DNA from: SZUA-430 sp044375275
Lineage (GTDB): Bacteria > Pseudomonadota > Alphaproteobacteria > Micropepsales > Micropepsaceae
Assembly: GCA_044375275.1 (NCBI GenBank)
Contig: JBILMZ010000034.1
Coordinates: forward strand, 1 to 20,562
Length of the DNA: 20,562 nucleotides
Direction of reading: 5' to 3'
Positions 1 to 7,019 of the stretch are shown piece by piece. Made by a program: the position numbers and the translations under genes. The notes under the pieces are model-generated. The model did no database searches. It had not been told where the DNA came from and worked only from the letters and a program-made list of their open reading frames with translations. Position 1 is the first letter of the stretch. Every line of letters begins with the position of its first letter.

Positions 1-621
1 AAAGACGCGGCCGAAGTCGGCGGCGGGGACCTGGCCGCTGTTCTTCACCTCGTCGAGGATCGCGATGGCGGCGGCGAGCGCGTAGCTCAGTTCCTGTACC
101 GGCGTCGCGCCCGCTTCCTGCAGATGATAGGAGCAGACGTTGACCGGGTTCCATTTCGGCAGTTCGCGATAGGTGAAGGCGATGGTGTCGGCCGTCAGCT
201 TCAGCGAGGGCCTTGGCGGATAGATGTAAGTGCCGCGCGAGAGGTATTCCTTGATGATGTCGTTCTGCGTCGTGCCGGCCAAGTCCTTGCGATTGACGCC
301 CGTTTCGTCGGCGACGGCGATGTAGAGCGCGAGCAGCCAGGGCGCTGTCGCGTTGATCGTCATCGACGTGTTCATCGTGCCCAGCGGAATGCCGTCGAAG
401 AGCGTTCGCATGTCGCCCAGGTGCGAGACGGGGACGCCGACTTTTCCTACTTCGCCCTTGGCGCGCGGGTCATCGGAATCGTAGCCGGTCTGCGTGGGAA
501 GGTCGAAGGCGACCGACAGTCCGGTCTGACCGCGCGAGAGGTTCTGGCGGTACAGGGCATTTGAGGCTTGCGCCGTGGAGTGGCCTGCGTAGGTTCTGAA
601 GATCCAGGGTTTGTCGCGCAT
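1..621 (-). CDS. ecm: Ethylmalonyl-CoA mutase, N-terminal part (runs off the left edge)
   Basis: Coenzyme-B12-dependent mutase that converts (2R)-ethylmalonyl-CoA to (2S)-methylsuccinyl-CoA in the EMC pathway, in the cytoplasm. Only the first 207 codons are present; the frame is open to base 1. The translation begins MRDKPWIFRTYAGHSTAQAS and contains TGLSVAFDLPTQTGYDSDDP, SHLGDMRTLFDGIPLGTMNT, GTTQNDIIKEYLSRGTYIYP and VCSYHLQEAGATPVQELSYA. These are the conserved substrate-binding (TIM-barrel) blocks of the methylmalonyl-CoA mutase large-subunit family. The HLQEAGATPVQEL form is what I associate with Ecm rather than true methylmalonyl-CoA mutase. The ATG at 621 is preceded by GGCGGG about 5 nt upstream. 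The C-terminal B12-binding domain lies outside the window. ccr and mcd are about 5 kb away on the other strand, which supports Ecm. Methylmalonyl-CoA mutase is the main alternative. Confidence 0.93.
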   Translation of the reverse strand, partial: MRDKPWIFRTYAGHSTAQASNALYRQNLSRGQTGLSVAFDLPTQTGYDSDDPRAKGEVGKVGVPVSHLGDMRTLFDGIPLGTMNTSMTINATAPWLLALYIAVADETGVNRKDLAGTTQNDIIKEYLSRGTYIYPPRPSLKLTADTIAFTYRELPKWNPVNVCSYHLQEAGATPVQELSYALAAAIAILDEVKNSGQVPAADFGRVF

Positions 622-796
622 TGTCCCGCCATCCATCGCTCATGCCGCATTGCAGCATCCACCCATAACAGGGCGCGGAAAACGATGCAATTCTGCGCGG
701 CGGGGCGACAGGCCTCCGGTCCTGCAGAACGGGAGAGGTTTCAATGCGGATGCGACGGCCGGCGATGAGCGTGCCGTGCGCGCCCTGTCACCGGAT
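622..796. other. Spacer between the 73-aa gene and ecm
   Basis: This 175-bp stretch holds no credible gene on either strand. I see no strong hairpin with a T-tract, and no clear sigma-70 promoter for ecm. ecm may be transcribed from here or by read-through from the upstream 73-aa gene. Confidence 0.4.
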
Positions 797-1018
797 TTAC
801 CGGGAGGCGTCGCGCAGGATGTCGGCGATGCGGTCTTCGCCCTCGGGGCTGTGAATCCAGCTTTCGGCTGCGGCCATCGTGTCGAACTGCAAGGGCACGC
901 GATGGGCCTTGACCCTGTCCGGCACAGGCACGAACACTTCAAACGTTCCGGCAAAACGGACGTCCTTGGTTGCCTCGGCATAGGCCGGAGGCAGACCCTT
1001 TTTCTTCTTCATTGCCAT
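797..1018 (-). CDS. Small conserved-looking hypothetical protein (73 aa)
   Basis: I do not recognise a named family. The product begins MAMKKKKGLPPAYAEATKDV, a very basic N-terminus. A compact acidic C-terminal half follows (FDTMAAAESWIHSPEGEDRI and then ADILRDASR) that looks like a short helical segment. There is no signal peptide or membrane helix, so it is probably cytoplasmic. The start is supported by an AAGGAA Shine-Dalgarno about 8 nt upstream of the ATG at 1018; a second ATG lies two codons in. It runs in the same direction as ecm with a 175-bp gap, so co-transcription is possible but unproven. Composition and RBS argue for a real gene; the function is unknown. Confidence 0.68.
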   Translation of the reverse strand: MAMKKKKGLPPAYAEATKDVRFAGTFEVFVPVPDRVKAHRVPLQFDTMAAAESWIHSPEGEDRIADILRDASR

Positions 1019-1090
1019 CAGGGGAGTTCCTTGTGAGCCCCCCTATAGCCCGGCGTCGCTGTGGCGTGCAACACGGCGTGGTGACGCGAC

Positions 1091-1642
1091 TTATCCCTTT
1101 ACCCAGCGCACCTGCGGGTTGTTGAAGTTCACCACGTCGCCGAGTTCATAGACGTTGCGATAGCCGTAGCCGTAAAGGTTGATGAAGGTCTGGATGTTCA
1201 GTGCCAGCTGCACGCTCTTCATGATCACCGGCGCGACGTTGTTCTCGAAGTTGTTGTTGCAGTAGATCAGGATGCGCGCATTGGGGTTCGGGATCGCGGC
1301 GGCGAGGCTCTGGGCGGTGAAGTCGGTCAGGCTCAGGTTGATCGCGCCTTCGATGTGACCCATGCGGTAGGCCGCTGCCGAGCGCGCGTCGAGGATGATT
1401 GTGCCCGGTTCGCGGGCCATGGCTTCGAACCGGGCGTGAGACACCAGCCGGTTGGAGCGGTAGGCGTGAACTTCCTGCGAGAGGTTGTTGAAGCCTTCGA
1501 AGTCGACCTGGCCACCGGTCGTGGCACTTCTGGATGGCAGGGGGCTGGATGGCAGGGGGCGGGATGGCTGGGGCGCCGCCACCGCCAGTGTCATCAATCC
1601 TGCGCAAAACAGCGTGACAGCCATGACTGCGAATCGTTTCAT
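1091..1642 (-). CDS. Exported rhodanese-like domain protein
   Basis: A 183-aa protein with a Sec signal peptide (MKRFAVMAVTLFCAGLMTLA, likely cleaved near residue 23) and therefore probably periplasmic. A Pro/Ser-rich linker (about residues 24-42) carries a repeated PLPS motif encoded by tandem 15-bp units. The rhodanese fold follows: ILDARSAAAYRMGHIEGAIN at about 83-102 and the presumed catalytic Cys128 in ILIYCNNNFENN. The loop after that Cys is Asn-rich rather than the canonical C-x-x-G-x-R/S of sulfurtransferases, so sulfur-transfer activity is uncertain. The C-terminal YGYGYRNVYELGDVV is typical of this exported subfamily. I chose the ATG at 1642 over the in-frame start at 1735 because GAGGAGAGAC lies immediately upstream and the signal peptide starts there. 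The partner and substrate are unknown. Confidence 0.88.
   Translation of the reverse strand: MKRFAVMAVTLFCAGLMTLAVAAPQPSRPLPSSPLPSRSATTGGQVDFEGFNNLSQEVHAYRSNRLVSHARFEAMAREPGTIILDARSAAAYRMGHIEGAINLSLTDFTAQSLAAAIPNPNARILIYCNNNFENNVAPVIMKSVQLALNIQTFINLYGYGYRNVYELGDVVNFNNPQVRWVKG
1531..1575. repeat. Tandem 15-bp repeat inside the rhodanese linker
   Basis: Two identical 15-bp units (TGGATGGCAGGGGGC at 1531-1545 and 1546-1560) are followed by a degenerate third unit at 1561-1575. Because 15 bp is a multiple of three, the repeat adds PLPS-type peptide units without shifting the frame. It looks like a small coding minisatellite that could vary in copy number between strains. Confidence 0.75.
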
Positions 1643-1715
1643 CTCGTCTCTCCTCGGGGACACGTGATGAAACGCTTTCACTGGGGCAAGATTGCGGCAG
1701 GCTGAAAAACCCGTG

Positions 1716-1809
1716 AAAAACCCGTGACAGTGCACTCATTTCCAAAGGCGCTCGCGCCGACGCTGACAGCGCCCCTCATTCGGAAACGAGTGCACTGTCA
1801 CGGGTTTTT
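1716..1809. repeat. Long imperfect extragenic palindrome (28-bp arms)
   Basis: The left arm 1716-1743 and right arm 1782-1809 are reverse complements over 28 bp with a single mismatch. Both arms contain the core ACCCGTGACAGTGCACTC or its complement, apart from that base. The mismatch is A-C in a plus-strand transcript but a G-U wobble in a minus-strand transcript. The 38-bp centre contains a further 6-bp stem (GGCGCT...AGCGCC). An 11-bp unit (AAAAACCCGTG) is tandemly repeated at the left edge. It lies between the divergent starts of the rhodanese and lipoprotein genes. Its form (GTGCACTGTCAC core, long stem, inner hairpin) resembles REP-type or RAYT-associated extragenic palindromes; no transposase is present in the window. 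Confidence 0.8.
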
Positions 1810-1867
1810 TGGGTGTTGCGTCATTCGCTTTTGCGCCCGATAAAGGTGTTTCTGCAAGGGGACTGCC

Positions 1868-2776
1868 ATGAAGAGACTTTTGATCGCCGTCGGCCTGCTT
1901 ACGTTTGCCGGCTGTGCCTCGGTGCCTGACCGTGCGACTGTCACCGCCTCCACGAGCCAGAGCCTCGCTGAATGGGAGACATGGAAGTCCAATGAGAATG
2001 CGGCGTGGTCCACGAAAGAGTTCGCGATCCTGAAAATCGATGACGCGATTTATCTCAAGGATGGAGAGAGCGCGTGGTTGACGACGCGACAGAAGAAAGT
2101 CCTCTCCCATCAATGGCGGCTGGGCAGGCCTCGCAGCGGTGGCCACTTCGTCATCACGTATACCGGCGACAAGGCGAAGGTCTTCGACCGACGTACGCTC
2201 AAGGAGCACGACCTTGCTGAAACGCAGACCGTCAAGCTTGGCAACGGCATTGACGTGCGCTTTGCCCGCACGCAGATCAGTCCGGGCGTGAATGGCCTGC
2301 GCGTGATGGTTTATAATCAGGCGCATCCGTCGGCGCGCGATTTCAAGGGCCTGTCGCACTTCCCCCATGATCCCTCTGCCGTCGTCGAGGCGCGCGTCGA
2401 GGCTGCGCCGCAGGCCGAACCGGTGGACTTCCAGACGTCGCGCGGGTGGCAGAAGCGCTTCAATCGTGTCGGCATCGCGTCCTTCACGCTCAAGGGCAAA
2501 GACATGAAGCTTGGCCTCTACAGCGACGAAACGGATCCGGCGAAGATCAAGAGCGTGTCAGCGTTCTTCCTGGATGAACTCAGCGGTGGCGAAACCTACG
2601 GCGTGGGCCGCTATTTCGACATTGACGTGAAGGGGCTGCCGAAGACGCTGACCATCGACTTCAATCGCGCCTACAATCCGAACTGCGCGCGGTCACCGCA
2701 CTATAACTGCCCGGTGGCGGTGGAGAAGCTGCCGGTCGCGTTGCGTGCGGGGGAGATGATTCCGCCGAAGCATTGA
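1868..2776 (+). CDS. DUF1684 family lipoprotein
   Basis: A 302-aa protein with a short lipoprotein-type leader ending FAGC (Cys16), so probably anchored to a membrane on the periplasmic side. The lipobox is slightly atypical because Phe is at -3. The C-terminal half has the DUF1684 signature: GGETYGVGRYFDIDV at about 243-257, then LTIDFNRAYNPNCARSPHYN and CPVA. These conserved Tyr/Asn/Cys residues are the family hallmark. The biochemical role of DUF1684 is not known to me. The start is supported by AAGGGG 8 nt upstream of the ATG. It stands alone, divergent from the rhodanese gene and convergent with recQ. Confidence 0.88.
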   Translation: MKRLLIAVGLLTFAGCASVPDRATVTASTSQSLAEWETWKSNENAAWSTKEFAILKIDDAIYLKDGESAWLTTRQKKVLSHQWRLGRPRSGGHFVITYTGDKAKVFDRRTLKEHDLAETQTVKLGNGIDVRFARTQISPGVNGLRVMVYNQAHPSARDFKGLSHFPHDPSAVVEARVEAAPQAEPVDFQTSRGWQKRFNRVGIASFTLKGKDMKLGLYSDETDPAKIKSVSAFFLDELSGGETYGVGRYFDIDVKGLPKTLTIDFNRAYNPNCARSPHYNCPVAVEKLPVALRAGEMIPPKH

Positions 2777-2787
2777 GGGGGAAGCCC

Positions 2788-2838
2788 CCTCCACCATCGC
2801 TGCGCGATGGTCCCCCTCCCCCGCTGAAGCGGTGGAGG
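2788..2838. repeat. Extragenic palindromic element between convergent genes
   Basis: CCTCCACC (2788-2795) pairs with GGTGGAGG (2831-2838). Inside lies ACCATCGC-TGC-GCGATGGT (2793-2811), an 8-bp stem with a 3-nt loop, and then CCGCT-GA-AGCGG (2821-2832). The alternatives overlap and so are mutually exclusive. The element sits between the stop codons of the DUF1684 and recQ genes. It has no T-tract, so a bidirectional Rho-independent terminator is possible but not clear. It looks like the C/G-rich dispersed palindromes common between genes in alphaproteobacterial genomes. Confidence 0.6.
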
Positions 2839-2871
2839 AAACACTTTGGCAGTGTGCGTGGCTTGTGGGGG

Positions 2872-4695
2872 TCAGGCGGCCTGGTGGTTGCGGATGGCTT
2901 CGAGGAAGGTTCCGGCGAACTCTTTGAGCTTGGCGGCGCCGACGCCGTGGACTTCGGCGAACTCGACTTCATTGGCGGGACGGCGGGCGGCCATGTCGAT
3001 CAAGGTGCGGTCCGCGAAGATGACGTAGGCGGGGACGCGTCGCTGCTTGGCGAGTTCGAGCCTGAGCTGCTTGAGCGCGTCGAGCAGCGGGGTGTCGCTC
3101 TCGGCCAGCACGGCTGCAGCGGCTGCGCCGCGCGCCTTGCGCTCTGCACGCTTGGGCTGGACTGTCGGGCGGCACTGGAACGTGGCGGCGCCGCGCAGCA
3201 GCTCCCTGCCCTGCCCGCCGATGGTGAGTCCGCCATAGCCCGCAATGTCGAGTGAGAGGAATTCTGCCGCCACAAGCTGGCGGATCATCTGCTGCCACTC
3301 TTCACGTTTGCGGTTGTTGCCTGCAGCGTATGTCGCGAGCCTGTCGTGTCCGAGACGCTCCACGCGCTCGTTGTGGGCGCCCATCAGAACATCGACGATG
3401 TGCACGGCGCCAAAACGCTCACCTGTCGCGCGGACCGTTTCGATGATGAGCTTTGCCTCCGCCGTGGCATCGTGCAACTTCACCGGTGACAGGCAGGCGT
3501 CGCAGTTGCCGCAGGCTTGCGACCGCTCACCGAAATAGCCCAGCAGGATCTGCCTGCGGCACCCTGCAGCCTCGCAGTATCCGACAAGCGCGCCGAGACG
3601 CTGGTGCTCCCGGCGCTTGCGGTCTTCGCCCGCATCTTCCTGGTCGATGAACTGGCGGCGCATGCGGATGTCCTGCAAGCCGAACAGCATGAAGGCCTCG
3701 GCCTTTGCACCGTCACGACCGGCGCGCCCGAACTCCTGGTAATAGGCCTCGACGCTGCCTGGCAGGTCGGCATGGAAGACGAAGCGAACGTCCGGCTTGT
3801 CGATGCCCATGCCGAACGCGATCGTGGCTGCCATGACGACGCCGGACTCGGTCATGAACCTGTTCTGGTTTGCCTCGCGCGTCTCCTTGTCCATGCCGGC
3901 GTGGTAGGCGAGCGCCTTGATGCCGTGTTCGACGAGGTGCAGGGCTGCTTCTTCCGTGCGCTTGCGTGACAGGCAATAGATGATGCCACTCTTGCCCCGT
4001 CGCGCCTCCACGAAGTCCAGCATCTGGCGCTTCCACTCGCGCTTGGGCTCGACCGCGAGACTGATGTTCGGGCGATCGAAACCAAGGACGAAGATTTCGG
4101 CGTCGTTGCCGAAGAGTTGCGTTGCGATGTCGGCGCGGGTGAGTTCGTCGGCGGTTGCGGTGAGGGCGGCAATCGGCACGCGCGGAAAGCTTTGCCCCAG
4201 TTGGGACAGCGCCTGATACTCCGGCCGGAATGCCGGGCCCCATTGCGAGATGCAATGCGCTTCGTCAATTGCGATCAGGCGGACGTCGAGCTTTGCGAGG
4301 GCCGCGAGCATGCGCTCCGTCATCAGCCGCTCGGGCGCCATGTAGAGCAGGCGCGTTTCTCCCGCGGCGGCGCGGCGCCAGGCTTCGACATTGTCGTCGC
4401 GCGACTGGGCGGAGTTGATCGCGTCCGCGGCGACGCCCGCAAGGCGCAATGCCTGCACCTGGTCCTGCATCAGTGCGACCAGCGGCGAGACGACGATCGT
4501 GAGTCCGCCCTGAACCAGGGCCGGCACCTGGAAGCACAGCGACTTGCCGGAACCGGTCGGCATGACGGCCAGCGCATTGCCGCCAGCGAGGAGCGTGTCG
4601 ATGACCTGCTCCTGCCCCTGTCGAAAGCTGTCGTAGCCGAAGACCTGTTTCAGGACTTCTCGCTTCCGGTCGGTTTTGAGGGCGGGGAGGTTCAT
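2872..4695 (-). CDS. recQ: ATP-dependent DNA helicase RecQ
   Basis: A 607-aa 3'-5' superfamily-2 helicase for recombination and replication-fork repair. Walker A is at TGSGKS (47-52) and Walker B is DEAH (144-147). The helicase C-terminal lobe includes FGMGIDKPDVR and the QEFGRAGRDG block (motif VI). The RecQ zinc site is formed by Cys379, Cys395, Cys398 and Cys401, with the E. coli-like 16-3-3 spacing. A C-terminal HRDC domain covers about residues 520-605. The aromatic-rich loop reads ISQWGPAFRPEY, with Pro-Ala where E. coli RecQ has His-Asp. I use the ATG at 4695 because homology begins there; the open frame continues to 4878 without RecQ-like sequence. No strong Shine-Dalgarno is visible upstream of 4695, so the start is less certain than the identity. 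Confidence 0.96.
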   Translation of the reverse strand: MNLPALKTDRKREVLKQVFGYDSFRQGQEQVIDTLLAGGNALAVMPTGSGKSLCFQVPALVQGGLTIVVSPLVALMQDQVQALRLAGVAADAINSAQSRDDNVEAWRRAAAGETRLLYMAPERLMTERMLAALAKLDVRLIAIDEAHCISQWGPAFRPEYQALSQLGQSFPRVPIAALTATADELTRADIATQLFGNDAEIFVLGFDRPNISLAVEPKREWKRQMLDFVEARRGKSGIIYCLSRKRTEEAALHLVEHGIKALAYHAGMDKETREANQNRFMTESGVVMAATIAFGMGIDKPDVRFVFHADLPGSVEAYYQEFGRAGRDGAKAEAFMLFGLQDIRMRRQFIDQEDAGEDRKRREHQRLGALVGYCEAAGCRRQILLGYFGERSQACGNCDACLSPVKLHDATAEAKLIIETVRATGERFGAVHIVDVLMGAHNERVERLGHDRLATYAAGNNRKREEWQQMIRQLVAAEFLSLDIAGYGGLTIGGQGRELLRGAATFQCRPTVQPKRAERKARGAAAAAVLAESDTPLLDALKQLRLELAKQRRVPAYVIFADRTLIDMAARRPANEVEFAEVHGVGAAKLKEFAGTFLEAIRNHQAA

Positions 4696-4833
4696 TTTTA
4701 GGGTGCTGCAGTTTGTGTCTGATTTCGTTCCGAGCAATGTTGTACTGCTCCCCCCGCTCACGAGCCTGTCATTGATGGAAATCGCATCTGTTCCTAAAAT
4801 TCTGTTGGCGAATCTGGTCCGCTGGAGAGAAGC

Positions 4834-5334
4834 GTGGAACCGGGTAACATCATCTACACACCCATTTCCGACATGCACGATGCAGAACTGAAAGGTTTCA
4901 TTGATTACTGGCGGACGCTACCCAAGACTGATGGTTTTCCAGATCATGCTGACCTTGACCTTCGGAAAATCCGGCGTGGCTTGCCGCATGTCCACGCCTA
5001 TGACGTGATGGGCCCCTCGACGTTCCGCATTCGCCTTCTGGGTACGGCGATGACGCGCCTGGCCGGTTGCGACTACACCGGACGCGTTCTGGAGGTCACG
5101 GCAGAAGATGTTCGTGACAGTCGAACCGCCGGCATCCTCCAAGACGTCTACATCGCGAAGCAGCCCATCCTGACCAATGTCTATGGCGGCGTGCTTGACG
5201 GTGCGCACTTTTTGCATCTCGAGACGCTGTGGCTGCCGTTCCGGGGCGAGGATGGTTCGTTCTCCCGCATCGTGGCGATGAGCGCCGAAAGCCTGCTGGT
5301 CGAGTTTCAGGATGCAGTGTCAGCGGCTGGTTGA
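4834..5334 (+). CDS. PAS_5-family (single PAS domain) protein
   Basis: A 166-aa soluble protein matching the alphaproteobacterial PAS_5 type in which the PAS fold is the whole protein. Visible blocks include LKGFIDYWRTLPKTDGFPDH near the N-terminus, then RIRLLGTAMTRLAGCDYTGR, and a C-terminal strand LHLETLWLPFRGEDGSFSRI. No output domain is attached, so it probably works through protein-protein contact; MopJ of Caulobacter is a characterised relative type. The start is a GTG at 4834 with GGAGAG 5 nt upstream, better than the internal ATG at 4874. It is divergent from recQ across a 138-bp gap and lies just upstream of the ccr control region. Confidence 0.83.
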   Translation: MEPGNIIYTPISDMHDAELKGFIDYWRTLPKTDGFPDHADLDLRKIRRGLPHVHAYDVMGPSTFRIRLLGTAMTRLAGCDYTGRVLEVTAEDVRDSRTAGILQDVYIAKQPILTNVYGGVLDGAHFLHLETLWLPFRGEDGSFSRIVAMSAESLLVEFQDAVSAAG

Positions 5335-5372
5335 CCATAAAAGGTGCTGCTTATTTTTAAGGCTTCATTTGT

Positions 5373-5387
5373 TGTTGCACTGCAACA
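5373..5387. promoter_or_regulatory. Perfect 15-bp palindrome, candidate operator
   Basis: TGTTGCA-C-TGCAACA is a perfect 7-bp inverted repeat with a 1-bp centre. TGC/GCA-rich dyads of this kind are reported for the polyhydroxyalkanoate regulator PhaR of alphaproteobacteria. A TTGCAA-type regulator (RamB/PccR family) is a weaker match. Assignment to any regulator is inference. Confidence 0.5.
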
Positions 5388-5411
5388 CAAAGTCCCACAA
5401 ATGATGAATTA

Positions 5412-5446
5412 ACCATTTGGATTGATATTTTATTAATCCCAATGGT
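5412..5446. promoter_or_regulatory. 35-bp dyad symmetry upstream of ccr
   Basis: Arms 5412-5427 and 5431-5446 pair at 14 of 16 positions across a TTT centre. The outer halves are ACCATT and AATGGT; the inner halves are AT-rich. With only a 3-nt loop, the symmetry suits a dimeric or tetrameric DNA-binding protein better than a terminator. A TetR-type activator, CcrR, is known to bind a palindrome upstream of ccr in Methylorubrum; whether this is the equivalent site is inference. Confidence 0.55.
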
Positions 5447-5466
5447 CAGGTTTCGCTCAGATTATT

Positions 5467-5488
5467 TGCAGCGTTATATTGCGCTGCA
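5467..5488. promoter_or_regulatory. TGCAGCG-N8-CGCTGCA dyad over a possible -10
   Basis: A perfect 7-bp inverted repeat with an 8-bp spacer that contains TTATATTG. If the spacer is the -10 hexamer, a protein bound here would occlude RNA polymerase. The right half extends into GCTGCACAA, similar to the palindrome at the etfB promoter (18277-18291). Confidence 0.42.
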
Positions 5489-5543
5489 CAAAATGCTCTG
5501 ATAATGGCGTTACCGAACCTTCATAGAGCCAGCTGAGGACCCC

Positions 5544-6836
5544 ATGTCAGCGACCGTCACTTCCATAGGCGCCAAGGATACGAAGGCCCCCTTCAAGGAC
5601 CTTTACGAGATGGGGGAGATCCCGCCGATGGGACACGTGCCCTCGAAAATGTACGCGTGGACCATCCGCAAGGAGCGCCACGGCGAGCCCGAGAAGTCGA
5701 TGCAGCTCGAGGTCGTTCCCACGTGGGAACTCGACAGCCACGACGTGCTCGTCCTCGTGATGGCGGCAGGCGTGAACTACAACGGCGTCTGGGCCGCGCT
5801 CGGCACGCCGATCTCGCCGATCGATGGACACAAGAACCCCTTTCACGTTGCAGGCTCGGATGCTTCTGGCATCGTGTGGGCTGTCGGGTCGAAGGTGAAG
5901 CGCTGGAAGGTTGGCGATGAAGTCGTCGTGCACTGCAACCAGGATGACGGCGACGATGAAGAGTGCAATGGCGGTGACCCGATGTTTTCACCGTCCCAGC
6001 GCATCTGGGGCTACGAGACGCCGGATGGTTCGTTCGCCCAGTTCGCGCGCGTGCAGGATCGCCAGCTCATGGAGCGGCCGAAGCACCTGACGTGGGAAGA
6101 GTCGGCCTGCTACACGCTGACACTTGCCACCACCTACCGCATGTTCTTCGGACACCGTCCCCATATCCTGCGCCCGGGGCACAACGTGCTTGTGTGGGGC
6201 GCTTCAGGCGGGCTTGGCTCATTTGCAATCCAGCTCTGCGCGGTCTCGGGTGCGCATGCGATCGGCATCATCTCGGATGACACCAAGGCTGACTTCGTCA
6301 TGAGCCTTGGCGCCAAGGGCGTCATCAACCGCAAGAATTTCAAGTGCTGGGGAGCGATGCCGCAAGTCGGTACGCCCGCCTATGACGAGTGGACCAAGGA
6401 AGCGCGCAAGTTCGGCAAGGCCATCTGGGACATCACCGGCAAGGGCAATGACGTCGACTTCGTGTTCGAGCATCCGGGTGAGTCAACGTTCCCGGTCTCG
6501 TGCCTCGTGGTGAAACGTGGCGGCATGGTTGTCTTCTGCGCCGGCACGACCGGCTTCAACCTCACCTTCGATGCGCGCTATGTGTGGATGCGCCAGAAGC
6601 GCATCCAGGGCTCGCACTTTGCCAACCTGCAGCAGGCCAGCCAGGCGAACCGCCTCGTGGTCGAGCGCCGCATTGACCCGTGCATGTCGGAAGTCTTCCC
6701 GTGGCAGGACATTCCGAAGGCGCACACGAAGATGTGGAAGAACGAGCATCTGCCAGGCAACATGGCCGTGCTGGTCAACGCGACACGCACTGGCCTGCGC
6801 ACACTCGAGGACGTGATCGAAGCCGGAAAACGCTAG
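5544..6836 (+). CDS. ccr: Crotonyl-CoA carboxylase/reductase
   Basis: A 430-aa NADPH-dependent reductive carboxylase (medium-chain dehydrogenase/reductase family) that turns crotonyl-CoA plus CO2 into (2S)-ethylmalonyl-CoA, the key step of the EMC pathway. The nucleotide-binding motif is VLVWGASGGLGSFAIQLCAV (about 215-234). The CO2-pocket residues known from the Kitasatospora enzyme are recognisable: Asn80 in GVNYNG, Glu158 in RIWGYETPDG and His358 in GSHFAN. The Phe next to that Glu in Kitasatospora is Tyr157 here. FEHPGEST (308-315) is another Ccr signature that plain enoyl reductases lack. The ATG at 5544 has GAGGA about 6 nt upstream. It starts a plus-strand run ccr-exoD-like-mcd; the gap of about 180 bp to the next gene leaves operon structure open. 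Confidence 0.97.
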   Translation: MSATVTSIGAKDTKAPFKDLYEMGEIPPMGHVPSKMYAWTIRKERHGEPEKSMQLEVVPTWELDSHDVLVLVMAAGVNYNGVWAALGTPISPIDGHKNPFHVAGSDASGIVWAVGSKVKRWKVGDEVVVHCNQDDGDDEECNGGDPMFSPSQRIWGYETPDGSFAQFARVQDRQLMERPKHLTWEESACYTLTLATTYRMFFGHRPHILRPGHNVLVWGASGGLGSFAIQLCAVSGAHAIGIISDDTKADFVMSLGAKGVINRKNFKCWGAMPQVGTPAYDEWTKEARKFGKAIWDITGKGNDVDFVFEHPGESTFPVSCLVVKRGGMVVFCAGTTGFNLTFDARYVWMRQKRIQGSHFANLQQASQANRLVVERRIDPCMSEVFPWQDIPKAHTKMWKNEHLPGNMAVLVNATRTGLRTLEDVIEAGKR

Positions 6837-7019
6837 GTCCACCTGTCGACGCCATGAGCGCGCCTGGGCCTCATGCGGATGGCCGGAGGGTTGGGTGCGT
6901 CCTGGAGATGAAGGCGAGTTGTGGAACGGCCCCGAGTCGACGTACCTTGGGCTTGGCTTTCTTTTGGTAAAGAATGACCCGAAACGCCCACTCCTTCGTT
7001 TATTCCTCCTGTGACACTG

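Larger units (their letters stand above)
5335..5543. promoter_or_regulatory. Dyad-rich ccr control region
   Basis: A 209-bp, comparatively AT-rich gap between the PAS_5 gene and ccr. It carries three separate inverted repeats (listed individually) and -10-like sequences at 5474-5479 (TTATAT) and 5500-5505 (GATAAT). I could not pair either with a convincing -35. The density of dyads points to more than one regulator or binding mode at the first committed step of the EMC pathway. Confidence 0.6.

Noticed and set aside
355..368. TTGATCGTCATCGA, an FNR-box look-alike
   Set aside because: It lies inside the ecm coding sequence with an imperfect right half and no promoter context.
1736..2368. 210-codon minus-strand open frame over the lipoprotein gene and the long palindrome
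   Set aside because: It opposes a gene with a lipobox and clear DUF1684 motifs, and its C-terminus would be encoded by the palindrome.
2773..3255. 160-codon plus-strand open frame over the 3' end of recQ
   Set aside because: It is the antisense shadow of the RecQ C-terminus and the palindromic spacer; the recQ frame explains the codon bias.
5411..5446. The 35-bp dyad before ccr read as a Rho-independent terminator of the PAS_5 gene
   Set aside because: The stem is AT-rich with a 3-nt loop and no T-tract follows; its position in front of ccr fits a protein-binding site better, though a 3'-end role is not excluded.
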